Below are positions 1 through 9,429 of a stretch of DNA of 64,000 nucleotides, piece by piece. Source of the DNA: Comamonadaceae bacterium. GTDB taxonomy: Bacteria; Pseudomonadota; Gammaproteobacteria; Burkholderiales; Burkholderiaceae_C. Each line of letters opens with the position of its first letter. Position 1 is the stretch's first letter. The position numbers and the translations under genes are program-made. The DNA lies in NCBI GenBank assembly GCA_947448735.1, contig CANFOS010000002.1, forward strand, positions 124,001 to 188,000. Direction: 5' to 3'. The notes under the pieces were generated by a model. It had not been told where the DNA came from. It saw only the letters and a program-made list of their open reading frames with translations, and did no database searches.

Positions 1-338
1 TGCGTAACATGATGAATTCGTTGCTGCAGCACGAAGCCATTAAAACGACTTTGCCCAAGGCGAAAGAGTTGCGCCGCGTGGTTGAACCCATGATCACGCT
101 GGCCAAAGAGCCAACGCTGGCGAACAAGCGCCTGGCCTTTGACCGTCTGCGCGACCGCGACATGGTGGTCAAGCTGTTTGCTGAACTTGGACCACGCTAC
201 AAAACCCGTCCCGGTGGTTATACACGTATCCTGAAAATGGGGTTCCGTGTGGGTGACAACGCACCGATGGCACTGGTTGAACTGGTGGACCGTCCTGATG
301 TGGATGCCACTACTGCTGAAGCGGTGAAAGCCGAATAA
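1..338 (+). CDS. rplQ: 50S ribosomal protein L17, 5'-truncated by window edge
   Basis: This is a large-subunit ribosomal protein. The reading frame is open to the left edge of the window (residues LRNMMNSLL...), so the ATG at 9 is internal and the true start lies upstream. The conserved L17 core is visible ([16 protein letters not shown], then [16 protein letters not shown] and [11 protein letters not shown]). About the first 20 residues are missing. L17 is normally last in the rpsM-rpsK-rpsD-rpoA-rplQ operon, which fits the absence of another ribosomal gene downstream. Identification is very secure. Confidence 0.97.
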   Translation, partial: RNMMNSLLQHEAIKTTLPKAKELRRVVEPMITLAKEPTLANKRLAFDRLRDRDMVVKLFAELGPRYKTRPGGYTRILKMGFRVGDNAPMALVELVDRPDVDATTAEAVKAE

Positions 339-340
339 GC

Positions 341-346
341 TATAAT
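341..346 (+). promoter_or_regulatory. -10 element of the tRNA-fMet promoter
   Basis: A perfect TATAAT begins 3 bp after the rplQ stop codon and ends 10 bp before the mature tRNA 5' end, the right place for a sigma-70 promoter driving the tRNA. No good -35 hexamer is visible 16-18 bp upstream, inside the end of rplQ. The assignment rests on the -10 match and its position. Confidence 0.5.
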
Positions 347-356
347 CTAAAGATAC

Positions 357-433
<77 letters not shown>

Positions 434-458
434 TTTTTCTGGTGAGTTTAACCAGACC

Positions 459-488
459 AAAACGCCTACATCACGTAGGCGTTTTGCG
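459..488 (+). terminator. Intrinsic terminator after the tRNA gene
   Basis: A perfect 11-bp stem AAAACGCCTAC / GTAGGCGTTTT (459-469 and 475-485) with a 5-nt loop closes in a T-run. It can act as a bidirectional terminator. A smaller CTGGT/ACCAG hairpin lies just upstream at 439-455. Because bchI starts only ~34 bp later, there is little room for a bchI promoter outside this structure. Confidence 0.7.
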
Positions 489-518
489 TTGGAGAACCTC
501 TTAAACAAACCGTTTTGC

Positions 519-1535
519 ATGGCAATATCGTTTCCTTTTTCTGCGATTGTGGGTCAAGACGAAATGAAGCTGGCGATTTTGATCGCTGCCGTTGATCCGG
601 CTATTGGGGGCATTTTGGTGTTTGGTGACCGTGGCACCGGTAAATCAACCGCTGTCAGGGCGCTGGCTGCGCTGCTGCCCAAGATGCGCGCCGTTGTCGG
701 TTGTCCCTATAACAGCGACCCGGCTCGGCCCTATATTGCAGAGGGAGCGGAGGCTCCGAAAGCACAAGTTAAGAGTCATTTGATCACCGTGCCTGTTGTC
801 GATTTGCCCTTGGGCGCAACCGAGGACCGCGTGGTCGGTGCGCTTGACCTGGAGCGCGCTTTGTCCCAAGGGGTCAAAGCCTTTGAGCCTGGCCTGTTGG
901 CGCGTGCCAATCGTGGATTTCTGTACATCGATGAAGTCAACTTGCTGGAAGACCATTTGGTGGACTTGCTGATTGACGTGGCTGCCTCGGGCGAGAACGT
1001 GGTCGAGCGCGAAGGCCTGAGTGTTCGTCATCCGGCCCGCTTTGTTCTGGTGGGAAGCGGCAACCCTGAAGAGGGCGAACTGCGTCCTCAGTTGCTCGAC
1101 CGTTTCGGTTTGTCGGTGGAAGTCAAAACGCCGACCGATTTGGCCGGACGGGTTGAAGTTGTCAAGCGCCGTGATGCGTTTGAACAGGACCCCGCAGCGT
1201 TTACCGAGCAGTGGAAGAAAGAAGACGAAAAAACGCGTAAACGTATCGTTGCTGGACGCAGCCGCTTGGATGCTGTACGAATCAGCGATGCGGCTCGAGA
1301 GCGCGCCGCGCAGCTGTGTATGGCCTTGGGCACTGACGGCTTGCGCGGGGACTTGACGCTGATTCGCGCTGCGCGCGCTTATGCCGCGCTAATAGGCGAC
1401 GCGGCCATCACAGACGTGCATTTCAGACGCATTGCCGCCCCTGCGCTGCGCCACCGCTTGCGCCGTAACCCCCTGGATGATTCTGGTTCTACCGTCCGTG
1501 TTGACCGGGCAGTGGCTGAGCTGATGGGCGACTGA
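519..1535 (+). CDS. bchI: Magnesium chelatase subunit I (AAA+ ATPase)
   Basis: BchI is the ATPase motor that, with BchD and BchH, inserts Mg2+ into protoporphyrin IX, the committed step of bacteriochlorophyll synthesis. The Walker A motif GDRGTGKS is near residue 36, Walker B reads LYIDEVNLL, and an arginine-containing segment RPQLLDRFG follows, as in AAA+ chelatase subunits. The ORF track opens at a TTG (489). I prefer ATG 519 because homologous proteins begin just before FPFSAIVGQDEMK; no strong Shine-Dalgarno precedes it (GGAG at 491 is ~24 nt away). The stop codon overlaps the bchD start by one base (TGATG), so the two are translationally coupled. Length about 338 aa is normal. Confidence 0.95.
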   Translation: MAISFPFSAIVGQDEMKLAILIAAVDPAIGGILVFGDRGTGKSTAVRALAALLPKMRAVVGCPYNSDPARPYIAEGAEAPKAQVKSHLITVPVVDLPLGATEDRVVGALDLERALSQGVKAFEPGLLARANRGFLYIDEVNLLEDHLVDLLIDVAASGENVVEREGLSVRHPARFVLVGSGNPEEGELRPQLLDRFGLSVEVKTPTDLAGRVEVVKRRDAFEQDPAAFTEQWKKEDEKTRKRIVAGRSRLDAVRISDAARERAAQLCMALGTDGLRGDLTLIRAARAYAALIGDAAITDVHFRRIAAPALRHRLRRNPLDDSGSTVRVDRAVAELMGD

Positions 1536-3373
1536 TGAGCGGATTGGTCGCAGCCTTGTTTGCTGTCGATCCCTGCGGTTTGGGTGGTGTCGCCTTGCGC
1601 TCATCGGCTTGTCAATCGCGCGACGATTGGCTGGCGCTGTTGAAAAAGCTGCTCCCGGCGGGCACACCCCAGCGCCGGATCCCGCTCAACATCAATGATG
1701 CTGCCTTGCTGGGCGGTCTGGACCTGGGCGCCACGCTGAGCGCAGGTCGTCCCATTGCGCAGCAGGGCGTACTGGCCCATGCCGATGGTGGTGTGGTGCT
1801 GCTGGCCATGGCAGAGCGTTTGCCAGTCGCGACCGCTGCACGGCTAGCAGCTGTGCTGGACACGCAGCAAGTCGCCATAGAGCGCGACGGCCTGGCGCTT
1901 CAATTGCCTGCACGCCTGGGGGTGGTCGCGCTGGACGAAGGGCTGGCCGACGACGAGCAAGTGCCCGCGGCGCTGCTGGACCGGCTGGCGTTCTTGGTCA
2001 GGCTCAAAGAGCGCGATCAAGACGATGAAGACAGCGACTGGCAGGCCAAAGACATTGCTTTCGCCAGAGAAATTTTGCCCCGCATCAGTGTGTCAGATGA
2101 CGTTGTACAAGCCTTGTGCGCCGCTGCTTTGGCGCTGGGTGTGTACTCACTGCGTGCGCCTATTTTTGCGATCAAGGTTGCCCGATGCGCGGCAGCGCTC
2201 GATGGCCTTCTGGAGGTCAACGAAGCCCATACTGCGCTGGCAGCCCGACTGGTGCTGGCGCCGCGTGCAACCCAATTGCCGTCCGCCCAAGCTGAACCCG
2301 AGCAACAGCCGCAGCCTGGCGAAGAGCCGGACGACACGCCAACCGATCAGCAAAATGCACAAAGCGAGCAAGCTGACGAGCCACAAGACAACCAGCAGGA
2401 CGAATCGACAGACCAGCCTGACACGCCGCCTGACTTGCCCGCTCCGCCTGACGAGCAAGAGATCAGTCACAGCGAAGCCCTCGCTGAAAGCGTGCTGGAT
2501 GCGGCCCAGTCTGCGATTCCGGACGGCCTGCTGGCTGCCCTGCAAGTGGGCCAGGCCGCCAAGGCGCGTGCCCAGGCTGCCGGCCGCTCGGGTGCGGTGC
2601 AAAAAAGCCAGACCCGTGGCCGACCGATGGGCGCCAGGCGAGGCGAGCCACGCGCAGGCGCGCGCCTGAACGTGATTGAAACACTGCGCGCCGCCGCGCC
2701 CTGGCAAAAGCTGCGTGAACGCCAAAACCCGACACCACCAGAGGCAACACGCAAACGCATCCACGTGCGGCGCGAAGACTTCCACGTCACCCGCTTCAAG
2801 CAGGTGGGGCAAACCACCACGCTGTTTGTGGTGGACGCATCGGGCTCCTCCGCATTGCATCGGCTGGCTGAAGCCAAAGGCGCAGTGGAACTGTTGTTGG
2901 CCGATTGTTACGTGCGTCGTGACCAGGTCGCGGTGTTGGCTTTTCGCGGTAAAACTGCCGAGCTGCTGCTGCCGCCGACCCGCTCGTTGGCGCGCGCCAA
3001 GCGCAGCCTGGGCGCTCTGCCCGGCGGCGGCGGCACACCGCTGGCCACAGCCATTGATGCCGCACGTGAGCTGGCGAACCAGATCAGCCGACGGGGCGAA
3101 ACCCCCATCATCGTGCTGCTGACCGACGGGCGCGGCAACATTGCGCGTGACGGCTCCCCAGGCCGCGCCAAAGCTGTTGAAGATGCCATCGCGGCTGCCC
3201 GGCAGATGCGGCTGGCAGGCATCACTGCCTTGTTGCTGGACACATCACCTCAGCCGCAGCCTGCGGCGCAAGCCCTTGCCACCGAGATGGGCGCAGCTTA
3301 TGTGCCGCTGCCCTATGCCGGTGCGCAGGCGGTGTCACGGGTGGTGCAGTTGGCCAGCGCATCGGCGAGATAG
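1535..3373 (+). CDS. bchD: Magnesium chelatase subunit D
   Basis: BchD is the scaffold subunit that joins the BchI ring to BchH. Three regions are visible in 612 aa: a degenerate AAA+ domain (about 1-240) without a clear Walker A; an acidic, proline- and glutamine-rich linker (about 245-310, e.g. PQPGEEPDDTPTDQQNAQ); and a C-terminal von Willebrand factor A domain (about 420-612) with the metal-site motif DASGSS and later LLTDGRGN. This architecture is diagnostic for BchD/ChlD. The start overlaps the bchI stop. bchO follows 24 bp later, giving a bchIDO transcription unit. Confidence 0.95.
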   Translation: MSGLVAALFAVDPCGLGGVALRSSACQSRDDWLALLKKLLPAGTPQRRIPLNINDAALLGGLDLGATLSAGRPIAQQGVLAHADGGVVLLAMAERLPVATAARLAAVLDTQQVAIERDGLALQLPARLGVVALDEGLADDEQVPAALLDRLAFLVRLKERDQDDEDSDWQAKDIAFAREILPRISVSDDVVQALCAAALALGVYSLRAPIFAIKVARCAAALDGLLEVNEAHTALAARLVLAPRATQLPSAQAEPEQQPQPGEEPDDTPTDQQNAQSEQADEPQDNQQDESTDQPDTPPDLPAPPDEQEISHSEALAESVLDAAQSAIPDGLLAALQVGQAAKARAQAAGRSGAVQKSQTRGRPMGARRGEPRAGARLNVIETLRAAAPWQKLRERQNPTPPEATRKRIHVRREDFHVTRFKQVGQTTTLFVVDASGSSALHRLAEAKGAVELLLADCYVRRDQVAVLAFRGKTAELLLPPTRSLARAKRSLGALPGGGGTPLATAIDAARELANQISRRGETPIIVLLTDGRGNIARDGSPGRAKAVEDAIAAARQMRLAGITALLLDTSPQPQPAAQALATEMGAAYVPLPYAGAQAVSRVVQLASASAR

Positions 3374-3397
3374 CGCCAAATACACCTCGACACTGCC

Positions 3398-4339
3398 ATG
3401 ACCCAACGACTGAACTGGGAGAGCGACGGTCTCAAATGGCCACACCGCCAGCACAGCCGGTTTGTGCAAGCTGCTGGGCTGCGCTGGCATATCCAGCAGT
3501 TCGATTCAGGGCTTCTTGCTGCGCCCACGGCACTTTTGATTCACGGCACAGGCGCATCCACCCATTCCTGGCGTGGCCTTGCGCCCTTGTTGACCCCGTA
3601 TTTCAAGGTGCTGTCGCTTGATTTACCCGGCCACGCCTTCACCGGCATGCCGTCAGGTGGTGCCAGCTCCTCGCAGCTGTCATTGCCTGGTATGGCCAAA
3701 GCGATCGGCGAGTTGCTGGTGTTGCTTGATGTCCGACCCGCATTGCTGATTGGCCATTCAGCCGGTGCTGCCCTGGCGGTGCGCATGGCGCTTGACGGCT
3801 TGGCCCGTCCAGACAACATCGTCAGCATCAATGGCGCTTTGCAGCCGCTGGGCGGGCTGGCGGGACAGGTGTTTTCGCCGGTAGCCAAGCTCATGTCGGC
3901 GCTGCCCTTTGTGCCCTCGCTGTTTGCCTGGCAAGCCACGCATCCCAGCGTGTTGCAAAAGCTGATCGACAGCACCGGCTCGCGGCTGGATGCTGAAGGC
4001 ATGGCGCTGTATGGCCAGCTGGTCAGCAACGCCGGCCACGCCGCAGGCGCGCTGGGCATGATGGCCAACTGGGACTTGCCGCAACTGGCGAGCGACCTGC
4101 CGCGCCTGACAGTGCCGCTCAGCCTTATTGTGGGTAGCCAGGACCACACGGTGCAGCCACGCCAGGCCGAGCAACTGGTGGCCTTGTGGCCCGCAAGTTC
4201 TGCTTGTGCGCGGCCGCAGCTGATCAAATTACCCGGTCTGGGCCATCTGGCCCATGAAGAGCGGCCAGACCTGGTCGCGGCGCACATCTTCCGGCAACTC
4301 GGCTTAGCATCAACCCGAGATGAAGACTGCTATCAATAA
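3398..4339 (+). CDS. bchO: BchO-type alpha/beta hydrolase, magnesium chelatase accessory protein
   Basis: A 313-aa alpha/beta-hydrolase-fold protein whose place after bchID identifies it as BchO, a putative accessory factor of Mg chelatase with unproven catalytic role. The oxyanion-hole region LLIHGTGASTHSW, the nucleophile elbow GHSAGA (Ser) and a late LPGLGHLAHEE with the catalytic His are all present. The last residues (after LGLAS) run into an interspersed repeat beginning at 4327, so the extreme C-terminus was probably supplied or altered by that element. It is transcribed toward the ccm operon, which converges on it. Confidence 0.88.
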   Translation: MTQRLNWESDGLKWPHRQHSRFVQAAGLRWHIQQFDSGLLAAPTALLIHGTGASTHSWRGLAPLLTPYFKVLSLDLPGHAFTGMPSGGASSSQLSLPGMAKAIGELLVLLDVRPALLIGHSAGAALAVRMALDGLARPDNIVSINGALQPLGGLAGQVFSPVAKLMSALPFVPSLFAWQATHPSVLQKLIDSTGSRLDAEGMALYGQLVSNAGHAAGALGMMANWDLPQLASDLPRLTVPLSLIVGSQDHTVQPRQAEQLVALWPASSACARPQLIKLPGLGHLAHEERPDLVAAHIFRQLGLASTRDEDCYQ

Positions 4340-4383
4340 AATAGCAGATTGCCAAGGTATTTCATGCCCTTCAGGCATATTTA
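4327..4383 (+). repeat. Interspersed GCTAT/AGC repeat at the bchO 3' end
   Basis: CTGCTAT (4327-4333) and ATAGCAG (4341-4347) form a 7-bp stem, followed by a second stem-like ATGCCCTTCAGGCAT. It matches the general pattern of the other copies in this window (GCTAT, spacer, AGC, then a GGC/GCC-type stem). It overlaps the last codons of bchO and lies between convergent bchO and ccmI, so it could also serve as a terminator. Confidence 0.55.
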
Positions 4384-4447
4384 AAGGTTAAAAAGCCGTT
4401 TTAAGGTTCGAAATTGGCTTGATGTGGTGGTATGCGCAAGCAGCGCC

Positions 4448-5698
4448 TCAGGGCTGAACGCCGTCAATCACAAGTGTCAATTTGCCGCTGCCTGCCTTGA
4501 CGGGTGCGCTTTGGCCGACCAGATCGCCGCTTTGGGGCAGGGCGTTGCCTGACTTGGACACCCGCGCACCGACGACGACCAGCTCGAACTTGGAGAGTTT
4601 GAGCTCGTCTGACATGGCGGTGCTGTCGTCCAGCGTGAAGGTGATCGGCAGCTCGCTGGCTTTGCGCTTCAAAATGGCCAGCGGCATGCGTGGCCCTTGC
4701 GAGGCCCGCGCGAAGATGAAAACGGTGTCGTCCGGGTTGACTTTGCTTTTCATGGCGGGCGACAAGCTGACAACGCCTTGAATGTTGGCGGCAACTAAAA
4801 CGGGTGTTGGCGCTGCCCTGGCGACTGCTGGCGAGATGCCTGCCTGACCCAAGGCGAGCCGCGCCTCCTCAACGCTGCTGGCCAGGCCTTTGGCAAATTC
4901 GCTGCCCGGTGGCGCCAGCCCTTGGGCCTTGGTCCAAAACTGAACCGCCTTGGCAAACTCTTTTTTCTCAAACGCGGCGCTGCCGGCCAGAGCCAGGGCT
5001 TTCAGGTTGTTCGGGTCCAGCACCAGCGCACGCTCAAACAATCTGGATGGCTCGCCCAGCATGCTCTGGCCTTGCAGCATGGCCACCACGTCGGCGTGAT
5101 CGGCCAGCATCTGGGCGTTGCCGGGGTTCAGCTCCACCGCGCGCTTGTAGGCTTTGTTGGCTTCTGGAAACTTTTGCATGGCAGCATAGGACCGGGCCAG
5201 CATTTCCCAGGCCTTGGGGTCGGGCGGCTGGTTGGCGGGCACCGCCTCTAGGCGGGCGGCAAATGCGCTGACCATCGCCTCAATTTGCTCGGGCGTGGGC
5301 TCGGTGTCGGCCGTGGCCTGCAAGTTAACGGGGTCCAGCGCCTGGATATTGCCCAAAAAGCCGTACATGCCGAGTGCCAGCAACGGGATGGTCAAGCCAA
5401 GCGCCCAGGCAGTACGGTTTGAACTGGCTGTGGCCACGGCAGTTTCAGGTGCGCTTTCTTCTTCAAGGGCGCGGCGTTCAATCTCACTTTTTGCAAGGGC
5501 CAATTGGTCGGCATTGATGCTGCCCGCTGCAAAGTCGGTATCAAGTTGCGTGAGCTGGCTGCGCAGAACGGACAGATTGGCCTGGGCTGCGGCGTCAGTC
5601 GGTTTTTCGTTGTTGATTTTTGACCTGAGCAAGGCAGGCAGAACCAGCACAAGGGCCAACACCAGCAGCAGGGCGGCAGATATCCAAAAAGCGATCAT
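4448..5698 (-). CDS. ccmI: Cytochrome c biogenesis protein CcmI (CycH), TPR protein
   Basis: CcmI holds apocytochrome c for heme attachment by CcmF/H in the cytoplasmic membrane. Two N-terminal membrane segments (about 4-24 and 92-112) bracket a basic/acidic cytoplasmic loop. A periplasmic domain with tetratricopeptide repeats follows (PPDPKAWEMLARSYAAMQKFPEANKAYKRAVELNPGN, quoted in part: EANKAYKRAVELNPGN). The C-terminal ~120 residues form the Ig-like domain usual in fused CcmI/NrfG-type proteins. It is the last gene of the minus-strand ccm operon, 3 bp after ccmH. Length 416 aa is typical. Confidence 0.92.
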   Translation of the reverse strand: MIAFWISAALLLVLALVLVLPALLRSKINNEKPTDAAAQANLSVLRSQLTQLDTDFAAGSINADQLALAKSEIERRALEEESAPETAVATASSNRTAWALGLTIPLLALGMYGFLGNIQALDPVNLQATADTEPTPEQIEAMVSAFAARLEAVPANQPPDPKAWEMLARSYAAMQKFPEANKAYKRAVELNPGNAQMLADHADVVAMLQGQSMLGEPSRLFERALVLDPNNLKALALAGSAAFEKKEFAKAVQFWTKAQGLAPPGSEFAKGLASSVEEARLALGQAGISPAVARAAPTPVLVAANIQGVVSLSPAMKSKVNPDDTVFIFARASQGPRMPLAILKRKASELPITFTLDDSTAMSDELKLSKFELVVVGARVSKSGNALPQSGDLVGQSAPVKAGSGKLTLVIDGVQP

Positions 5699-5701
5699 GT
5701 T

Positions 5702-6166
5702 TTAGTTTTGAGGTGGGTTGGCCAGCAGTTCTCTGGCTTTGGCGATGTCGGCGTCGCTCAATGCCGCAGGCTGGGCGCTGCGCCTGCGCCGCCTGACGTT
5801 CAGCACCAGCATCAGCAGGGCAATTGCCAGCAAAGTAAACGGCCCCAGCCACAGCAGCACGGTGGTGGTTTTAAGCGGCGGGCGGTACAACACAAAGTCG
5901 CCGTAACGCTCGACCATGAACTCCAGAATCTGCTTTTGCGACTGGCCCTGCGTGAGCTTGATGCGGATCTGATTTTTCAGGTCAATCGCCAGGTCGGCAT
6001 GTGACGCGGCAATGGTTTCGTTCTGGCACACGAGACAACGCAGCTCTTCGGCAATCACCATCATGCGGGCTTCAAGGGCCGGGTCTGCCGATGTGTTGGC
6101 CGCCACTTTGGCTTGGGCATTCAAGCTTGAGCAGATCAACAGGGCGATGAAGAGATACCTGAGCAT
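5702..6166 (-). CDS. ccmH: Cytochrome c maturation protein CcmH (CycL)
   Basis: CcmH is a membrane-anchored periplasmic thiol protein that reduces the apocytochrome CXXCH motif before heme ligation. It shows a signal/anchor at the N-terminus, the redox motif LRCLVCQNETIAASHA, the conserved RYGDFVLYRPP segment, and a C-terminal membrane helix followed by an Arg-rich cytoplasmic tail. Length 154 aa is normal. It follows ccmG with no spacer and precedes ccmI. Confidence 0.95.
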   Translation of the reverse strand: MLRYLFIALLICSSLNAQAKVAANTSADPALEARMMVIAEELRCLVCQNETIAASHADLAIDLKNQIRIKLTQGQSQKQILEFMVERYGDFVLYRPPLKTTTVLLWLGPFTLLAIALLMLVLNVRRRRRSAQPAALSDADIAKARELLANPPQN

Positions 6167-6706
6167 TTAACCGGCCGAGAGTTTTTTAACCAGCGGCAAA
6201 ATCGTGTCCCGCAGTGCCTCAGGCGTGACCGGGCCAATCTGCTTGTAGCGGATCACGCCCTGCTTGTCGACCACAAAGGTCTCGGGCACACCGTACACGC
6301 CCAGGTCAATACCTACCAGGCCATCAGCATCGACGAGTGACTGCACATAAGGGTTTCCAAAATTGGCCAGCCAGGCCATGGCCGCAGGCGACTTGTCTTT
6401 GTAGTTCAAGCCGTAGATGGGCACCTGCTTGGTTTTGGAAAGTTCGACCAGTACCGGGTGCTCAATGCGGCAGGCCACGCACCACGATGCCCAGACGTTG
6501 AGCAGCCAGACCTGGCCCAGCATGTCTTGCGCGGCGATGGTCTTGTCAGGTTGGCTCAATACCGCCAACTTGAATTGAGGCAGCGGTTTGTTGATCAGGG
6601 GCGAGGGTACTTCACGCGGGTTCAGCGTCAGGCCAATGGCCAAAAAGCCGACCAACACGATAAAAATCCCCAGCGGCAGGAATCGCTTGAAGGTGGTGCT
6701 GCTCAT
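6167..6706 (-). CDS. ccmG: Thiol:disulfide interchange protein CcmG (DsbE)
   Basis: A membrane-tethered periplasmic thioredoxin that delivers reductant to CcmH and apocytochrome. One N-terminal helix (about 9-27) is followed by a thioredoxin fold with active site WASWCVACRIEHP and the cis-proline region YGVPETFVVDKQG, both typical of DsbE. Length is 179 aa. Its ATG overlaps the ccmF stop by one base. Confidence 0.96.
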   Translation of the reverse strand: MSSTTFKRFLPLGIFIVLVGFLAIGLTLNPREVPSPLINKPLPQFKLAVLSQPDKTIAAQDMLGQVWLLNVWASWCVACRIEHPVLVELSKTKQVPIYGLNYKDKSPAAMAWLANFGNPYVQSLVDADGLVGIDLGVYGVPETFVVDKQGVIRYKQIGPVTPEALRDTILPLVKKLSAG

Positions 6707-8733
6707 CAGGCCTGAACCACGGTATTGTCTTTGGCTGCAACGGGCGAAGCGGCTACGTGCTTGGCGGATGCAACAGCGGGCGCTGTTTTTTTGGCCGCCA
6801 CCTTCACCGCACGGTAGCGCCGGTCCAGCACAGCCAGCAAGCCGCCGAGGGCCATCAGCACGCAGCCCAACCAGATCCAGTTGACAAACGGTTTGTGGTG
6901 CAGGCGCACGCTCCAGGCCGTGCTGCTGACGGGCTCGCCGAGCGCCACATACAAGTCGCGGGTGATGCCCCGGTCAATCGCCACTTCGGTCATTGGCATG
7001 CTGCGCACGGTGTAGATGCGGCGTTCGGGGCTGAGCGTGGCAATTGTCTTGTCGCCATCCGTCACGGTCAATGTCGCGCGTGCCGACGAGTAGTTCGGGC
7101 CCTTGGCCTGCACCACCTTGTCCAGCTTGAAGGTGTAGCCGCCGACGGTCGCTGTTTCACCGGGCTCCATGCGCACATCGTTTTCGCTCTGAAAACTGCT
7201 GACCACAGTCACACCAACAATGAACACCGCAATGCCAAAGTGCGCCAGCAGCATGCCGTAGTAGCTGCCCGGCTGCGCTGCAAAGCGGGCCAGCCAGCTG
7301 GGCGAGCGGTGCTCGCGCACTTTGGTGATCAGGTTCACAACAGCTGTGCTTGCCACCCACACCGCCAGCAGCAAGCCCAAGCCCGTCATGGGCGTCCAGC
7401 TGCCCAGCAGCATTGGCGCGATGATGGCACTTGCAACGCTGACGCCAATCGCCCAGCGCAGGCGCTTGGCCAGATCGATCACCTCAGCCTGGCGCCAGCG
7501 TGTCATGGGGCCAACACCCATCAAGAACAAAGCAGGAGCAATCAAAGGCACAAAAACAGCCACAAAATACGGTGGGCCGACTGACAGTTTTCCCATGCCG
7601 AGTGCGTCAATCACCAATGGGTAAATGGTGCCCAGCAGTACGGCCGCAGCGGCCACCACCAGCAACACATTGTTGGCCAGCAGCATGGATTCACGCGACA
7701 CCGGCTCAAAGCTGCCGCCCAAACCCACACGCGGCGCGCGCCAGGCAAACAGCGCCAGCGAACCACCAATCACGAAGGCCAGAAACCCCAGAATAAAAAT
7801 ACCGCGTGCGGGGTCTGTCGCAAAAGCATGAACAGAACTCAGCACGCCCGAACGAACAATAAAGGTACCCAATAGCGAGAGCGAAAACGTCATGATGGCC
7901 AGCAGGGCGGTCCACATTTTGAAGCCGCCGCGCTTTTCAGTCACGGCCAGTGAATGAATCAATGCGGTGCCGACCAGCCAGGGCATAAAGGATGCGTTTT
8001 CGACCGGGTCCCAAAACCACCAGCCGCCCCAGCCCAATTCGTAGTACGCCCAAAAACTGCCGAGCGCAATGCCCACCGTCAAAAAGCACCATGCCACCGT
8101 CGTCCACGGGCGTGACCAGCGCGCCCAGGCGGCGTCCAGTCGGCCCGACAACAGCGCCGCAATCGCAAATGCAAAAGCCACCACAAAACCCACATAACCC
8201 ATGTACAGCATCGGCGGGTGGATGACCATGCCGGGGTCTTGCAACAAAGGGTTCAGGTCTTGCCCATCGGGCGCGGCGGGAAGCAGGCGGATGAAGGGGT
8301 TGGACGTCAGCAGCGTGAACAAAATAAAACCACAGCTGATCAAACCCATCACGCCCAGTACACGCGCCACCATGCGGTCATCCAGCTGCTTTGAAAAAAT
8401 GGACACCGCCAATGTCCAGCCCGACAGAATCAGGGCCCACAGCAATATCGAGCCTTCGTGGTTGCCCCAGACAGCAGTGAATTTGTAAACCAAAGGCAGC
8501 ATGCTGTTGGAATGCTGCGCCGCCAGCTGAACCGAAAAGTCATTGGTGACAAACGCATAGGTCAGGCACCCGTAGGCTATCGCAACGAACACAAATTGCC
8601 CGCGTGCCGAAGGCCGCGCCAGCGCCATCCAAGCAGCGTTTCCCTTGTGGGCGCCAATCAATGGCAACATGCTTTGCGACAGCGCCATCATGAAGGCCAA
8701 AATAAGGGCAAAGTGGCCGAGTTCACTGATCAT
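6706..8733 (-). CDS. ccmF: Heme lyase subunit CcmF
   Basis: CcmF is the multi-spanning membrane component of the system I cytochrome c synthetase. The 675-aa protein has about 14-15 hydrophobic helices and the tryptophan-rich WWD domain GWGGWWFWDPVENASFMPW, which handles heme from holo-CcmE. Conserved histidines flank it (e.g. WGNHEGS). The C-terminus carries an Ala/Lys-rich tail with no known role. Located between ccmE and ccmG in canonical order. Confidence 0.97.
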   Translation of the reverse strand: MISELGHFALILAFMMALSQSMLPLIGAHKGNAAWMALARPSARGQFVFVAIAYGCLTYAFVTNDFSVQLAAQHSNSMLPLVYKFTAVWGNHEGSILLWALILSGWTLAVSIFSKQLDDRMVARVLGVMGLISCGFILFTLLTSNPFIRLLPAAPDGQDLNPLLQDPGMVIHPPMLYMGYVGFVVAFAFAIAALLSGRLDAAWARWSRPWTTVAWCFLTVGIALGSFWAYYELGWGGWWFWDPVENASFMPWLVGTALIHSLAVTEKRGGFKMWTALLAIMTFSLSLLGTFIVRSGVLSSVHAFATDPARGIFILGFLAFVIGGSLALFAWRAPRVGLGGSFEPVSRESMLLANNVLLVVAAAAVLLGTIYPLVIDALGMGKLSVGPPYFVAVFVPLIAPALFLMGVGPMTRWRQAEVIDLAKRLRWAIGVSVASAIIAPMLLGSWTPMTGLGLLLAVWVASTAVVNLITKVREHRSPSWLARFAAQPGSYYGMLLAHFGIAVFIVGVTVVSSFQSENDVRMEPGETATVGGYTFKLDKVVQAKGPNYSSARATLTVTDGDKTIATLSPERRIYTVRSMPMTEVAIDRGITRDLYVALGEPVSSTAWSVRLHHKPFVNWIWLGCVLMALGGLLAVLDRRYRAVKVAAKKTAPAVASAKHVAASPVAAKDNTVVQA

Positions 8734-8779
8734 GGTGGCTTGAAGGTTGCTTCGGTTAAGGGGCTAAAGGCTAAGCGGA

Positions 8780-9247
8780 TTAGGGGGTTTGTTTGAGGGT
8801 GGCGCTGGTCTGTTGCGGCTTGCCCGCTGCAGCGTTTTTCAAGGCTGTCGCGGCTTCGGGCGGCATGTAGTTTTCATCATGCTTGGCCAGTACCTGGTCG
8901 GCCCTGAAGATGCCGTCGGCGCCCAGTTTGCCCTGCGCCACGACGCCTTTGCCTTCTTTAAACAGGTCAGGCAGCAGGCCGGTGTAGGTGACAGGAATCG
9001 TCTTGGCCAGATCGGTGACCACAAAACGGGTCGTCAGTCCCTGGGTTTCACGCTGGATACTGCCTTGCTCTACCAAGCCGCCAATGCGAAAACTTCGGCC
9101 CTGTGGCGCTTCGTTGGCCGCAACCTGCGTGGGGCTGAAGAAAAACACCAGATTGCTGTTAAAGGCGTTCAGCACCAACGCGGTAGCCACACCCAGGGCA
9201 GCAAGCCCGCAGGCAATCGCTATCAGTCGTTTGCTTCTTGGTTTCAT
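8780..9247 (-). CDS. ccmE: Periplasmic heme chaperone CcmE
   Basis: CcmE covalently binds heme and ferries it to CcmF/H. There is one N-terminal membrane anchor (about 8-27), the [11 protein letters not shown] beta-barrel motif, and the heme-attachment motif [11 protein letters not shown] with the H-x-x-x-Y pattern. The Ala/Lys-rich C-terminal tail is flexible. Its start overlaps the end of ccmD by 4 bp. Length 155 aa is normal. Confidence 0.96.
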   Translation of the reverse strand: MKPRSKRLIAIACGLAALGVATALVLNAFNSNLVFFFSPTQVAANEAPQGRSFRIGGLVEQGSIQRETQGLTTRFVVTDLAKTIPVTYTGLLPDLFKEGKGVVAQGKLGADGIFRADQVLAKHDENYMPPEAATALKNAAAGKPQQTSATLKQTP

Positions 9248-9429
9248 GACTCGAATTGTCCGGTATCTGGCGCGCCCTGCTCACGCGCCTCGGACAAAAG
9301 CGCACGGCGTTTGAGGTTAAGTGTGAGGGGCTCCATGATGCAAACCAGCAGGCAAGCACCCACAGACCCCCAAACATAAAGACCGTAGCCGCCCATCGCT
9401 AAAAAATCACTTAGGCTATTCCACATCAC
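9244..9429 (-). CDS. ccmD: Heme exporter subunit CcmD
   Basis: A 61-aa single-helix membrane protein that links CcmE to the CcmABC complex. The N-terminal [14 protein letters not shown] motif followed by a hydrophobic helix and a basic Leu-rich stretch (LNLKRRALL) is the normal CcmD pattern. It overlaps ccmC by 4 bp upstream and ccmE by 4 bp downstream. Confidence 0.93.
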   Translation of the reverse strand: MMWNSLSDFLAMGGYGLYVWGSVGACLLVCIMEPLTLNLKRRALLSEAREQGAPDTGQFES